Shown here: positions 9,412 through 19,065 of the stretch, piece by piece
How the letters are laid out: every line of letters starts with the position of its first letter
Numbering within the stretch: position 1 is the first letter of the stretch
Assembly (NCBI GenBank): GCA_019636445.1
Contig: JAHBXO010000002.1
Coordinates: 1 to 64,000 of the forward strand
DNA length: 64,000 nt
Source of the DNA: Gemmataceae bacterium
GTDB taxonomy: Bacteria; Planctomycetota; Planctomycetia; Gemmatales; Gemmataceae
Direction: 5' to 3'
Made by a program: the position numbers and the translations under genes
The notes under the pieces: generated by a model
Databases searched by the model: none
Seen by the model: the letters and a program-made list of their open reading frames with translations, nothing else
Told to the model about the DNA's origin: nothing

Positions 9412-11079
9412 ATGCCGACGAAGATCGACATGGCCAAGTTCGCCAAGTTCTGCAAGGACACCGGTTTCATCTTCCAGTCCAGCGAAATCTACGGCGGCAT
9501 CAACGGCTTCTGGGACTACGGCCCGCTCGGCGTCGAGTTGAAGAAGAACATCAAGGACGCCTGGTGGCAGGACATGGTGCGCAATCCGCCACCCGGCCCC
9601 GACGGCCAGGAGATCCGCATGGTCGGGCTGGACTGCTCGATCATCATGAACCCGCAAGTGTGGGTGGCGAGCGGGCACGCTGCAGGCTTCGCGGACCCGA
9701 TGGTGGATTGTTTAAAGTGCAAAAAGCGGTTTCGCGGAGATAAGTTATACTTTATGCGTTGGCCTGCGGTGACAGGTCTAACACTCGGTGCTGTAGAGGC
9801 AGATAATAAGACTGATGCAACTCCATTACTCGAAAAGAAGCTGCGCAAGTTGCCTAAACAACAATCTGCTTCTCTTTTGGCTCAGTTCGAACGAGGCGAA
9901 TACAACACATTATCAGCTCTAGAGATCTTCCAATCCGATCCAAATAATCCCAAACAGGAACTTGATGCACCTAGTTCGGGGATGTGCCCGATGGATGGCT
10001 GTGGGGGTGACTTGACGGCACCACGTTCCTTCAATTTGATGTTTCAGACATATGTAGGAGCATTACAAACAGAAGATAACACAGCTTTTCTCCGTCCCGA
10101 AACAGCCCAAGGCATCTTCGTCAACTATCGCAACGTCCTGAACAGTACGCGGCTGAAGTTGCCGTTCGGGATCGCGCAGGTCGGGAAGGCGTTCCGCAAC
10201 GAGATTAACCCGCGGAACTTCATCTTCCGTTCGCGCGAATTCGAGCAGATGGAGATCGAGTTCTTCTGCCATCCAAACGAGAGCATGAAGTGGTACCAGT
10301 ACTGGCGCGACTTGCGCAAGAACTGGTACAGCACGCTCGGCATCAAGAGCGACAACCTACGGCCGCGCGAGCAGGGCCAGGAGGAACTCGCCCACTACAG
10401 CATCGGCACGACGGACATCGAATACATGTTCCCGTTCAGCGACGAGCCGCAGGAATTGGAAGGCGTCGCGCACCGGGGGGACTATGACCTCACGCAGCAC
10501 GCCAAGCACAGCGGCAAGGCGGACGACCTCGCGTATTTCGATGAGGAACTCTGGAACAACGACTCGCAGACGATGGCGACGCGATCCTTCAAGGAATGGC
10601 TGAAGACCAACCCGACGGCGGAGCAGATCGCGAAGTACCGCTTCGTTCCGCACGTCGTCGAACCGAGCGCCGGGGCGGACCGATTCACGCTCGCAGTGCT
10701 GACGGAAGCGTACACGGAAGAGGAACTGACCGACGCGAAGGGCCAGAAGGACACGCGCATCGTCATGCGGTTCCACCCCCGTCTTGCACCGATCAAGTGT
10801 GCCGTGTTCCCGCTCGTCAACAAGGACGGCATGCCGGAGAAGGCGATGAAGCTGTACCGTGAGTTGAAGGCTCACTTCAACGTGGCCTACGACGACAAGG
10901 GCGCCGTCGGCCGCCGCTACCGGCGGCAGGACGAGGTCGGCACGCCGTTTTGTGTGACGATTGATGGGGATACGATTAAAGATGATACCGTCACGATTCG
11001 GGATCGCGATTCGATGCAACAGCGGCGAATTCCGATGGCGGAAGTAAAAACGGAGATATTGAAGGTTTTGATGGGATGA
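9412..11079 (+). CDS. glyS: Glycyl-tRNA synthetase, single-chain (alpha2) class II type
   Basis: 555 residues from ATG 9412 (MPTKIDMAKF), preceded by GGAGA. It charges tRNA-Gly in the cytoplasm. It has the class II motif 2 (VGKAFRNEINPRNFIFRSRE), the motif 3 GADR segment near residue 420 and a C-terminal anticodon-binding domain. Two cysteine pairs (CLKCKK; MCPMDGCGG) form a probable zinc ribbon in the insertion between motif 1 and motif 2. The insertion and flanks at about 9705-10112 are markedly low in GC with different codon choice, while both ends match the host. The reading frame is intact, so the enzyme is presumably functional. A terminator hairpin follows at 11100. Confidence 0.95.
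   Translation: MPTKIDMAKFAKFCKDTGFIFQSSEIYGGINGFWDYGPLGVELKKNIKDAWWQDMVRNPPPGPDGQEIRMVGLDCSIIMNPQVWVASGHAAGFADPMVDCLKCKKRFRGDKLYFMRWPAVTGLTLGAVEADNKTDATPLLEKKLRKLPKQQSASLLAQFERGEYNTLSALEIFQSDPNNPKQELDAPSSGMCPMDGCGGDLTAPRSFNLMFQTYVGALQTEDNTAFLRPETAQGIFVNYRNVLNSTRLKLPFGIAQVGKAFRNEINPRNFIFRSREFEQMEIEFFCHPNESMKWYQYWRDLRKNWYSTLGIKSDNLRPREQGQEELAHYSIGTTDIEYMFPFSDEPQELEGVAHRGDYDLTQHAKHSGKADDLAYFDEELWNNDSQTMATRSFKEWLKTNPTAEQIAKYRFVPHVVEPSAGADRFTLAVLTEAYTEEELTDAKGQKDTRIVMRFHPRLAPIKCAVFPLVNKDGMPEKAMKLYRELKAHFNVAYDDKGAVGRRYRRQDEVGTPFCVTIDGDTIKDDTVTIRDRDSMQQRRIPMAEVKTEILKVLMG
9705..10112 (+). other. Low-GC patch inside glyS (probable recombined segment)
   Basis: Hand counts give 28 G/C in 60 bases at 9721-9780, 23 in 60 at 9901-9960 and 22 in 60 at 10021-10080. 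The flanking glyS sequence is clearly GC-rich. Codons switch to TTA, AAA, GAT, ACA and AAT, which are rare elsewhere in the gene, and both edges are abrupt. The frame is preserved. The pattern suggests an in-frame gene conversion from a low-GC relative of the same gene. Confidence 0.75.
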
Positions 11080-11099
11080 TGTTTGAGGCGGTTGGTACT

Positions 11100-11136
11100 G
11101 CCCACGGACGTTCGTCCGTGGGCTTCGCCCATTTTT
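11100..11136 (+). terminator. Rho-independent terminator after glyS
   Basis: GCCCACGGACG (11100-11110) pairs with CGTCCGTGGGC (11113-11123). TTCGCCCATTTTT follows, with the T-run at 11132-11136. It lies between the convergent glyS and aroC stops and clearly serves glyS. Confidence 0.85.
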
Positions 11137-12215
11137 CATGTCAATTTGCTGCATTTCGACCGCATGAGGTGATCCACCAACACCAGCGCCATCATCGCCT
11201 CGCCCATCGGCACGAATCGCGGCAACAAGCACGGATCGTGCCGGCCCTTCACCAGGATCTCCGTAGGCTCGCCGGATCGCGTCACCGTCTTCTGATTTCT
11301 CGGAATACTGCTCGTCGGCTTGATCGCCACACGGCAGACGATCGGCATGCCGGACGAAATACCGCCGAGCATGCCGCCGTGGCGGTTCGTATCGGTATGG
11401 ATGGGATTCGGAGAAAAGAGGTCGTTGTTCTCGCTCCCTTTCATCCGGGCGACGGCGAACCCGGCGCCGTACTCGAAGCCCAACACGGCGGGCAACGATA
11501 ACAGCGCCTTCCCCAGATCGGCCTTCAGCTTGTCGAAGATAGGCTCGCCCAGCCCCGGCGGTACGCCCGTCGCCACCAGTTCGCACGCCCCGCCGATGCT
11601 ATCGCGATCTTTGCGCACCGAATCGATCAGTTCTTCCATCCTCAAGGCATCGGCGGGAACCGGACAGCGCGTCGGCGAGGCCTCCACTTGTTCCAGCGTC
11701 ACGGCCGTCGGGTCGGGAACATCTGCGATCACGTCGCCTACTTGCTTCACGTAGCCCAACACGCGGATCCCGCTTCTCGCCAGCAACTTCTTGGCGATGG
11801 CTCCGGCGGCGACGCGGCAGACCGTCTCGCGGGCGCTGGTCCGCCCTCCTCCTCGGTAGTCGCGGAAGCCGTATTTGGCGTCGAACGTGAAGTCGGCGTG
11901 GCCGGGACGGTATTTGTCCTTGATGTCGCCGTAGTCGGCGCTGCGTTGGTCGCCATTGCGGAAGGAGATGCCGATCGGGGTGCCGTCGGTCTTACCCTCG
12001 AAGACGCCACTCCAGATTTCCGGGAGGTCGGCCTCGTCGCGTTGGGTCGTGAGTTTCGATTGGCCCGGTTTGCGGCGTGCCAGGTCGGGCAGCAGGTCCT
12101 CGACGGCGAGTTCCAGGCCGGCGGGGCAGCCGTCGACGATGCAGAGGTAGCCGGGGCCGTGGGAGACGCCGGCGGTGGTGACGCGGAAGAGTTTGCCGAA
12201 GGTGTTGCCTGCCAT
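11136..12215 (-). CDS. aroC: Chorismate synthase
   Basis: 359 residues from ATG 12215 (MAGNTFGKLF). It catalyses the last shikimate-pathway step, EPSP to chorismate, using reduced FMN. Family signatures are present: GVSHGPG near the N terminus, RPGHADFTFDAKYGFRDYRGGGR (seen as RPGHAD and YGFRDYRGGGRTSARET) and GGMLGGISSG. The length is normal for the bacterial enzyme. The frame extends to 12440, but the added residues are arginine/serine-rich noise. It is convergent with glyS and has no obvious operon partner. Confidence 0.96.
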   Translation of the reverse strand: MAGNTFGKLFRVTTAGVSHGPGYLCIVDGCPAGLELAVEDLLPDLARRKPGQSKLTTQRDEADLPEIWSGVFEGKTDGTPIGISFRNGDQRSADYGDIKDKYRPGHADFTFDAKYGFRDYRGGGRTSARETVCRVAAGAIAKKLLARSGIRVLGYVKQVGDVIADVPDPTAVTLEQVEASPTRCPVPADALRMEELIDSVRKDRDSIGGACELVATGVPPGLGEPIFDKLKADLGKALLSLPAVLGFEYGAGFAVARMKGSENNDLFSPNPIHTDTNRHGGMLGGISSGMPIVCRVAIKPTSSIPRNQKTVTRSGEPTEILVKGRHDPCLLPRFVPMGEAMMALVLVDHLMRSKCSKLT

Positions 12216-12355
12216 GCTTCGGATTATACCGGGCGACCGCGACGCACGACCGGGGCTGTCGAAAATCCGACCCGATCCGGCCGGAAAATCGTGCCAATCG
12301 TTCCGCGCGCGACGATGATGGTACTTGGACCAGTCCGACGACGACGGAGGCGGCC

Positions 12356-12973
12356 ATGCGCGGCTTGTGGGCGATGACGATTCTCGCGGTTCTCCCGGGC
12401 ATCGGGTTCGCGCAGAACCTCGAGTTGAAGGTGGAACCACGCTACGGCGTGATGATCAACACGCGGACCTTCACGCAGCGGACACCGCAGGATGCGCTCG
12501 CGTCCACGATCCGCGCGATCGAGGAAAACCGCTTCGACGTACTCGTCGCGCACATCATCTCCGAGAAGGTCACGGAAGCGATGGCGGACGAGAAGGCTCG
12601 CCTCCTTGAAAATGAGGCGGAGGACCATCTGCGCGGCGTGCGCGAGAAGCAGAAGGCGAACCCGCTCGGCGTCCTGCCGGAAGAAAAGTTGCCTTACGAA
12701 CCGAAGGCGTTCGCGGAGTTCGTGAAAGTCGAGGCCAAGAATCGTGGTTTCAAGGCAACCATCGAGGATGTTCGCAAGAAGTTCGCCGCCGACCTGAACA
12801 TCGTGAAGGTAATGAAGCGATACCTTCGCGACGGCGAATTCATCGAGACCGGCGATACCGCGAAGGTGGTTCTGAAGGACGCGAAGGGCAAGGGGATCTT
12901 CTTCGTGAAGGTCAAGGATCGCTGGTTCGTCGAAGACCGCCAGGAGGAGGCCACGAAGGGCGGCATGAACTGA
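12356..12973 (+). CDS. Small secreted protein of unknown function
   Basis: 205 residues with a clear signal peptide (about 1-19, ending GIGFAQ). The ATG follows GGAGGCGG. The mature part is highly charged and helical (EENRFDVLVAHIISEKVTEAMADEKARL, visible as EENRFDVLVAHI). It ends in a beta-rich stretch (GIFFVKVKDRWFVEDR), which resembles small stress or NTF2-like secreted domains. No family is recognised with confidence. It ends 42 bp before the threonine aldolase gene, so they may share a transcript. Confidence 0.7.
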   Translation: MRGLWAMTILAVLPGIGFAQNLELKVEPRYGVMINTRTFTQRTPQDALASTIRAIEENRFDVLVAHIISEKVTEAMADEKARLLENEAEDHLRGVREKQKANPLGVLPEEKLPYEPKAFAEFVKVEAKNRGFKATIEDVRKKFAADLNIVKVMKRYLRDGEFIETGDTAKVVLKDAKGKGIFFVKVKDRWFVEDRQEEATKGGMN

Positions 12974-13015
12974 GGCCGGTCGTATCATGACCCGATTCCA
13001 AAAGGGATACCCGTC

Positions 13016-14038
13016 ATGATCGACTTGCGCAGCGACACGGTGACGACGCCGACGCCGGGGATGCTGGCCGCGATGCTGGCGGCCCGCGTCGGCGACGACG
13101 TTTACGGCGAAGATCCTTCGGCGAACGATTTGGAGGCGAAGGTCGCAGCCTACTTCGGCCATGAGGCGGCGGTCTACTTTCCGACCGGCACGATGGCGAA
13201 CCAGGTGGCAATCCGGGCACATTGCGATCCGGGCGACGAAATCCTGGCCGAGGCGACCAGTCATATCGTCTTGTGGGAAGCCGGCGGCGCAGCGGTGCAT
13301 TCCGGTGTGACGATTCGGCCGTTCGGCGGAGAATGGGGTCTGTTGAACGCGGAACAACTCGCCGGCGCGATCCGCCCGAGCGACATGCACTCCGTTCGCA
13401 CCCGGCTGGTCGTATTGGAGAACACGCACAATCGCGGCGGCGGCATGGTCTACCCGATCGAATCCGTCGCCGCCATCTCACAATGGGCCCGCTCGCACGG
13501 CCTCGCGATGCACCTCGACGGCGCCCGGCTGTGGAACGCCATCGTCGCGTCCGGAATTTCTGGAAAGGAATGGGGCCGGCACTTCGACACGATCATGGTG
13601 GCCTTCAGCAAGGGTCTTGGCGCGCCGTCCGGTTCGGCGCTCGTCGGTTCGAAGCCGCTGATGGAGAAGGCTCGCCGCCTCCGCAAGCTCTTCGGTGGGG
13701 CGATGCGGCAGATCGGCTATTTCGCCGCCGCGTGCAGCTATGCGATGGACCATCACATCGAACGCCTGGTAGAGGACCACGCGAACGCCAAACTCCTCGC
13801 CGAAGCCGTCGCCTCCGTGCCGGGATTCACGCTGACTCCGCCGAAGGTCGAGACGAATCTCGTCTGGTTCGAGGTCGACGCCCGGCACGGTTCGGCTCAG
13901 TCCGTCGTCGCGAAGCTCCGGGATCAAGGCATCCGCGTTTCCGCGCTCGACGGGCAAACCGTGCGGATGTGCACGCACCTGAACGCGAGTCAGGCCGACT
14001 GCGCCCGCGCCGCCGACGCCCTCCGCCGATTTTCATAA
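13016..14038 (+). CDS. ltaE: Low-specificity L-threonine aldolase (PLP-dependent)
   Basis: 340 residues, typical length. It cleaves L-threonine/L-allo-threonine to glycine and acetaldehyde. Family features are MIDLRSDTVTTPT at the N terminus, GDDVYGEDP, FPTGTMANQ, LENTHNRGGG, HLDGARLWNA and the PLP lysine in FSKGLGAP (about residue 199). The ATG follows AAAAGGGAT. It lies just before the M16 peptidase, with 34 bp between them. Confidence 0.93.
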   Translation: MIDLRSDTVTTPTPGMLAAMLAARVGDDVYGEDPSANDLEAKVAAYFGHEAAVYFPTGTMANQVAIRAHCDPGDEILAEATSHIVLWEAGGAAVHSGVTIRPFGGEWGLLNAEQLAGAIRPSDMHSVRTRLVVLENTHNRGGGMVYPIESVAAISQWARSHGLAMHLDGARLWNAIVASGISGKEWGRHFDTIMVAFSKGLGAPSGSALVGSKPLMEKARRLRKLFGGAMRQIGYFAAACSYAMDHHIERLVEDHANAKLLAEAVASVPGFTLTPPKVETNLVWFEVDARHGSAQSVVAKLRDQGIRVSALDGQTVRMCTHLNASQADCARAADALRRFS

Positions 14039-14072
14039 AACGGATGGATTGCCGAACCTCGGAAGGATACCC

Positions 14073-16802
14073 ATGATCCGGCTCGCGGCCCTTCTCTCGC
14101 TCGTTTCGCTCCCGCTATCCGCGTCGGCGCAGACCACCGACGCCCAACTGGTGTCGTCCGTCAAAACCCTCTTCAAGTCCATCCGCACCGAAACGCTGCC
14201 GAACGGCCTGCGCGTCTACCTGCTGCCTGTTCCGAGTTCCCCCGTCGTTACCACGATGGTCGCGTACAAGGTCGGTGCCTGCGACGAGGATAAGGATCAG
14301 ACTGGACTTTCGCACTACCTCGAGCACCTGCTCTTCAAGGGTACCGACAAGCTCAAGCCCGGCGACGTCGACCGCGCCACGCAGCGGAACGGCGGATCGA
14401 ACAACGCCTACACCAGCGAGGACATGACGGTCTATCACTTCGACTTCGCCGCCGATCGCTGGACGATCGCACTCGAGATCGAAGCGGACCGGATGCGCAA
14501 CACGCGCGTCGACGCCAAACACGAATTCGAACAGGAGAAGGGCGCCGTCATCGCCGAACTCAAGGGCGGCGAGGATCGGCCGTGGGAATTGGAATCGAAG
14601 GCAATCCTGCCCCTGCTCTTCCCAAAGGAACACCCCTACGCCCACCCTGTCATCGGCGAAGAGGCCCACGTCCGCGGCGCGACCGCGGAGATCATCACGC
14701 GGTACTACGACAAGTGGTATCACCCGAACAACGCGGCGCTGGTCGTAGTCGGCGGCTTCAACCCCGAAGAAGCACTGGCCACGATCAAGAAACTCTTCGG
14801 CCCGATACCGAAGGCGGAACTGCCTCCGCGGAAGGACGCCAAGTTGCCGCCGCCGCGCACGGCGCAGGTCCGCAAGGAATTCGATTCCAAGTTCGACGTG
14901 CCCCGGATGATGATGGGGTTCAACACCGTCGCCGTTGGCCACGACGACGACTACGCGCTGGACGTGCTGAACCTGATCCTATCCTCGGGCAAGACGTCGC
15001 GGTTGTACAAGAAACTCGTCGAAGGTGAACGCGTCGCCACGGAGGTGGACACCAACAACAATGCGGGTCGGCTACCAGGCTGGTTCGGCGTGGATGTCGA
15101 GGCGCTCGACAACAAGCATCGCAAGGCGATCGAATCGCTGGTCTTCGCCGAGTTGAAAAAGCTGGCGACCGAACCGGTGACGGAGGCGGAACTGGCGCGG
15201 GCTCGCAAGGCGCTGTTGGCGGGGTTCATCTTCGGGAACGAATCGGTGCACGGCCTTGCGGACCAGATTTCGAGTTCCGTGACCCATGCGGATTTGAATT
15301 ATCTGACGACGTATCTGGACCGTGTGCTGGCCGTGACACCCGCGGACTTGCAACGCGTGGCGGCGAAGTATTTCCGGGAAGATTCGGCCGTCGTCGTCTG
15401 GTCGGTGCCGAACGAGGAGAAGAAGTGCGCGAGCTGGCCAACGGCCCCCGTGCGCCTGCGAGCGTCGGCCCGCAAACTCCATCGAGCGGAACCCACGGGC
15501 GGCGCTGGCGGGTTCTCGCTGGCGAACGCGAAGCGCATCGAACTGGATAACGGCCTGAAACTCCTGATGCTCGAAAACCGCCGCCTGCCCATTGTCGTCG
15601 CGCGGGCGTTCGTGGCGGATATCCGACTCCTTGAACCGGCCGCGAACGCCGGCGTTGCCGCTCTGGTCGGCGACATGCTCGAGGAAGGCACCGACCGCCA
15701 TACCGGCCCACAAATCGCCACGCTGATGGAAGATACCGGCGGTTCCCTGTCAATGAGTGCCACCGGCGGATCGCTCAAGGTCCTCACGCGGGACGCCGAC
15801 CTCGGGCTGGGGTTGCTCGTCGAATGCCTGACGCGCCCGACGTTTCCCGAAGAGGAATTCGAGGCCAAGCGCGAGCAACTCGTTGCCGCCATAGCCGACG
15901 CCGAGACGCAACCGAACATGAAGGCGCGCCAGGCCTTCAATGCGATGGTCTACGGTGACCATCCGTACGGTCGGCCGTTCGCCGGTAAGAAAGAGATCGT
16001 CGCCAAGCTCACTCCGCAGGACGCGCGGGCGTTCCACTCGGCGGCGTTCGTGCCGAATCGCACGACGTTCGTCCTCGTCGGCGACTTCGATGCGAAGGAA
16101 ATGGAAGCGAAGATTCGGACACTGACCGCGGGTTGGAAGCGCGGAAACGCGAGCAAGCCGGTGGTCCCCGCGCCGCCGGTCCGCAGCAAAACCGAGGTGA
16201 AGATCCTCAGCGATGCGACTGCGGCGCAGACGCATGTCTACATCGGCCATGCGGGCATCCTCCGCAGCGACCCGGATTACTACAAACTCCTCGTCATGGA
16301 TAACGTCCTCGGAACCGGCCCCGGTTTCACCGACCGGCTCTCGGCCAACCTCCGCGACCGACAGGGCCTGGCCTATACCGTTCGGGCGACCATTTGCGAC
16401 TCGGCCGGTGACCAACCGGGCGCGTTTTCCGGCTATATTGGAACATTCCCCGACAAGTTCACTTGGGTGAAAGACGGCTTCCTCAAGGAGTTCCAGCGGA
16501 TCCGCGACGAAAAGGCGACCCTCGATGAAGTGGAGGACGCTAAGAAGTATCTGTTGGGGAGCCTCGCGTTCCGGCTGACGACGAACGCGCAGGTGGCGGA
16601 AGAACTGTTGACGGCCGAACGATACGGTTTGGGCTTCGACTCGCTGGAGAAGCACCGGGCGGCCGTGGCGGCGGTAACGGTGGATGACGTACAGGCGGCG
16701 GCGCGAAAACACCTGCGACCGGACGGCGTGGTCGTGGTGGCGTGCGGGCCGATCGACGGCGAAGGAAAGCCGTTGACCAAGCAGAAGGGCGGCGAACGAT
16801 GA
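14073..16802 (+). CDS. Secreted M16 (pitrilysin-type) zinc metallopeptidase, double-length
   Basis: 909 residues from ATG 14073, preceded by GGAAGGA. It has a signal peptide (about 1-20, ASAQ). The N-terminal M16 unit carries the inverted zinc motif HXXEH in HYLEHLLF (His81, Glu84, His85) and a distal EKGAVIAE glutamate. The C-terminal unit (from about residue 480) has the fold but no HXXEH, as is usual for the inactive partner. It probably degrades peptides in the periplasmic space. Its stop overlaps the next start as ATGA, so the two genes are translationally coupled. Confidence 0.92.
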   Translation: MIRLAALLSLVSLPLSASAQTTDAQLVSSVKTLFKSIRTETLPNGLRVYLLPVPSSPVVTTMVAYKVGACDEDKDQTGLSHYLEHLLFKGTDKLKPGDVDRATQRNGGSNNAYTSEDMTVYHFDFAADRWTIALEIEADRMRNTRVDAKHEFEQEKGAVIAELKGGEDRPWELESKAILPLLFPKEHPYAHPVIGEEAHVRGATAEIITRYYDKWYHPNNAALVVVGGFNPEEALATIKKLFGPIPKAELPPRKDAKLPPPRTAQVRKEFDSKFDVPRMMMGFNTVAVGHDDDYALDVLNLILSSGKTSRLYKKLVEGERVATEVDTNNNAGRLPGWFGVDVEALDNKHRKAIESLVFAELKKLATEPVTEAELARARKALLAGFIFGNESVHGLADQISSSVTHADLNYLTTYLDRVLAVTPADLQRVAAKYFREDSAVVVWSVPNEEKKCASWPTAPVRLRASARKLHRAEPTGGAGGFSLANAKRIELDNGLKLLMLENRRLPIVVARAFVADIRLLEPAANAGVAALVGDMLEEGTDRHTGPQIATLMEDTGGSLSMSATGGSLKVLTRDADLGLGLLVECLTRPTFPEEEFEAKREQLVAAIADAETQPNMKARQAFNAMVYGDHPYGRPFAGKKEIVAKLTPQDARAFHSAAFVPNRTTFVLVGDFDAKEMEAKIRTLTAGWKRGNASKPVVPAPPVRSKTEVKILSDATAAQTHVYIGHAGILRSDPDYYKLLVMDNVLGTGPGFTDRLSANLRDRQGLAYTVRATICDSAGDQPGAFSGYIGTFPDKFTWVKDGFLKEFQRIRDEKATLDEVEDAKKYLLGSLAFRLTTNAQVAEELLTAERYGLGFDSLEKHRAAVAAVTVDDVQAAARKHLRPDGVVVVACGPIDGEGKPLTKQKGGER

Positions 16803-17563
16803 GGCAGGATATCGACGGGGCCATGAAGGGTTGGGAACACAAACCGAACGTGCTGCAGGCGCGGATCGTGACCGCCCGGGACGGACGGGACGTGCTGCAG
16901 ATGCGGCTGGACCTTGGCATCCTGCAGATGGAACTGACGGACCGCCCGGACGGCGCGCGACCGCACGGATTCGCGACCTTTTATGAGTACCTGAAGTCGA
17001 AGGCGAAGGCCGCGTCGCTCGCGGGCAAATCGTTCACCTTGAACGATCATCAGGCTCAAGAGGCCGATCGGGAGTTCATGCAGTTCTACCAGCGCCGCAT
17101 TTGCTGGCTCGCGCTTGGGGAATACGGCCGCGCCGTGACCGACGCCGATCACACGCTGGCGTTCATGGACTTCGTTCGCGACCACTCGCCCTCGGAGGCC
17201 TACACGCAGGCGCACGAGCAATACCGGGGGTTCGTCCTCTTTCACCGCGCGCAGGCCGAGGCCGCGGCCCTCGCGGCGGAAGAAGATCCCGAAGGAGCCG
17301 TCAATGCCCTGCGGCGCGGCGCCGAGACCATCCGCGAGTTCCTCCGGGGTCAGGACGACGAGGACGCGAGCGAAGACAATCCGATGCTCGCGCAGTTGGC
17401 CGTCCTCGAGAACGAGATCCGCGAACGGCACGGCGTGAAGGAAACTTTGGAGGAACAGTTGGCCCAGGCCGTCGCTCGCGAAGATTACGAGCGCGCGGCG
17501 GAACTGCGCGACTCGATCCGCCAGCAGACGGGTCGGCGAACCGAAGCCCCCGGCGGGGCGTAA
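16799..17563 (+). CDS. UVR-motif (UvrB/UvrC-like) protein
   Basis: 254 residues starting inside the M16 stop (ATGA). The C terminus has a UVR motif: LAQAVAREDYERAAELRDSI, the helix pair by which UvrB and UvrC interact, also found in McsA and Clp partners. The N-terminal 180 residues are helical and unrecognised, without membrane segments. The same architecture is common in planctomycete proteins of unknown role. A frame upstream to 16742 is noise. Coupling to a peptidase favours a proteolysis or stress adaptor role over repair, which is inference. Confidence 0.8.
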   Translation: MRQDIDGAMKGWEHKPNVLQARIVTARDGRDVLQMRLDLGILQMELTDRPDGARPHGFATFYEYLKSKAKAASLAGKSFTLNDHQAQEADREFMQFYQRRICWLALGEYGRAVTDADHTLAFMDFVRDHSPSEAYTQAHEQYRGFVLFHRAQAEAAALAAEEDPEGAVNALRRGAETIREFLRGQDDEDASEDNPMLAQLAVLENEIRERHGVKETLEEQLAQAVAREDYERAAELRDSIRQQTGRRTEAPGGA

Positions 17564-17600
17564 TACCTTGGGGACAATCGCCCGATTCCGGTGATCCAAC

Positions 17601-19007
17601 ATGAATTCCTCGATGAAGACCGCCCTGCCGATCGGACTGGTCGTCCTGATGGTGTTCGGCGTGACGTTCATGTCGCAGTTCACCGCGCCACCGGCCGCCC
17701 GCGTCGACGATACCGAACCCGAAACCGAACTTCCGCTCAAGGTCGTCACGGCCGAATACGCCTTCGACCCCGCGCCCCGGCCGGATCTCTGGTTTCAACG
17801 ATTCTTCCCCGGTTTTCTGGAAGTCGGCACCGACGGTGCCACCAATCGTATCGGCTTCATCATCCGCAATGCCCGGCGGTCGAGCGTATTCCTGACCGCG
17901 CTGCGCCCCAGTTGTCCGGCCTGCACCACGGCCCGAGCCGCAGTGCTGCCACCCGCCGATCTGGCCAATTACTTCCAACACGTCGCCGCCGGAACGCTGG
18001 TTGGCCCCGCTCCCGCCGCCGACCTCCTGTCGGCTATCGCTTGGGCCAGTCTCCGACCTAAACTCGCATGGCATGAATTCGCGTTCAACGAACCCACGAA
18101 CAAGTTCGAACTCCCCGGTGCTGCAGAACAGGGGGACACCTGGGGGTTGCTCGAACTGGGATTCGCCATGACGAGCTCCGGCGCCCCCACGCCCAAACAA
18201 GCCTACTTCGACCTCTACGACGCCGCCGGTTCGAAACTCACGTTCGAACCTCAAACCTTCACCGTCGTGCTCGGTGGTCGAGATGCCCAGGAACTGACCG
18301 CCGTCGATTTCCGCCTCCCGGAACTCTCCGATTCCAATCCCACACACACTTTCGACGTGTACGTGGTCTCGGCGACTCGGCAACAACTGCCGCCGCCGCC
18401 CATCACCACGAACAACGACTCGCACCTGCGAGTCGGACAGCCGGTTCCGATTGGCGTCGAAGACTTGCAGTCCATCTCCAAGGCCGCGTCGGCCCGCGCC
18501 CAGTCGAACGGCGTCGCCGCCGTGATCCCCTACAAATGCGGCTATCGCATACCGATCTCGCTCAGCCGAGATGCGAACGGCAAATCCCTTGATGTCGGCC
18601 CGTACGAACGAATCCTCGACGTCGGTACCGGCCCGGGGATCGTCGTCCAAAAACCCGCGCGAGTTCGCGTGCGCGGCGAAGTCGTCGGCGCGGTCCGGCT
18701 CGAAGGCGCGAGCAGCATCGATTTCGGCTCCTACAACGGCGATTTCGCCCAGAAAAAGGAGATCCGACTCTGGACCGAAAAAAAGGATGTCATGCTGGAG
18801 GTCGATCCCAAACTGTGCGAGCCGGGATTCCTCAAGCCGACGCTCGGCGCGCCGACGCCCATCGCCGATCGCCTCTACTGGACGCTCACGGTTCAAATCC
18901 CCGCGAAGGAGGGTAAGCGTCCACCGTGGGAAGGATCGATTTATCTGCGAGCGAAAGGCGAGAAGCCGTTCAATATGCGGATTCACACCTCGGGCCACGG
19001 GCGATGA
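17601..19007 (+). CDS. Membrane-anchored envelope protein with Ig-like (DUF1573-like) C terminus
   Basis: 468 residues. One N-terminal helix (about 7-27) is likely an uncleaved anchor or signal. The mature part is beta-rich. It includes a cysteine pair (SCPACT) and a C-terminal GASSIDFGSYNG..KEIRLWTEK..VMLEVDP region that resembles the DUF1573-type Ig domains frequent in planctomycetes. It starts 37 bp after the UVR gene and ends 58 bp before the multiheme gene. Those two neighbours suggest an envelope redox or assembly role, but I cannot name a function. Confidence 0.65.
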   Translation: MNSSMKTALPIGLVVLMVFGVTFMSQFTAPPAARVDDTEPETELPLKVVTAEYAFDPAPRPDLWFQRFFPGFLEVGTDGATNRIGFIIRNARRSSVFLTALRPSCPACTTARAAVLPPADLANYFQHVAAGTLVGPAPAADLLSAIAWASLRPKLAWHEFAFNEPTNKFELPGAAEQGDTWGLLELGFAMTSSGAPTPKQAYFDLYDAAGSKLTFEPQTFTVVLGGRDAQELTAVDFRLPELSDSNPTHTFDVYVVSATRQQLPPPPITTNNDSHLRVGQPVPIGVEDLQSISKAASARAQSNGVAAVIPYKCGYRIPISLSRDANGKSLDVGPYERILDVGTGPGIVVQKPARVRVRGEVVGAVRLEGASSIDFGSYNGDFAQKKEIRLWTEKKDVMLEVDPKLCEPGFLKPTLGAPTPIADRLYWTLTVQIPAKEGKRPPWEGSIYLRAKGEKPFNMRIHTSGHGR

Positions 19008-19065
19008 CCTTTACGCCGACGGTCGATTCCGAGTAGTCTGAACAGGACATTGCACGGAGAGACCC

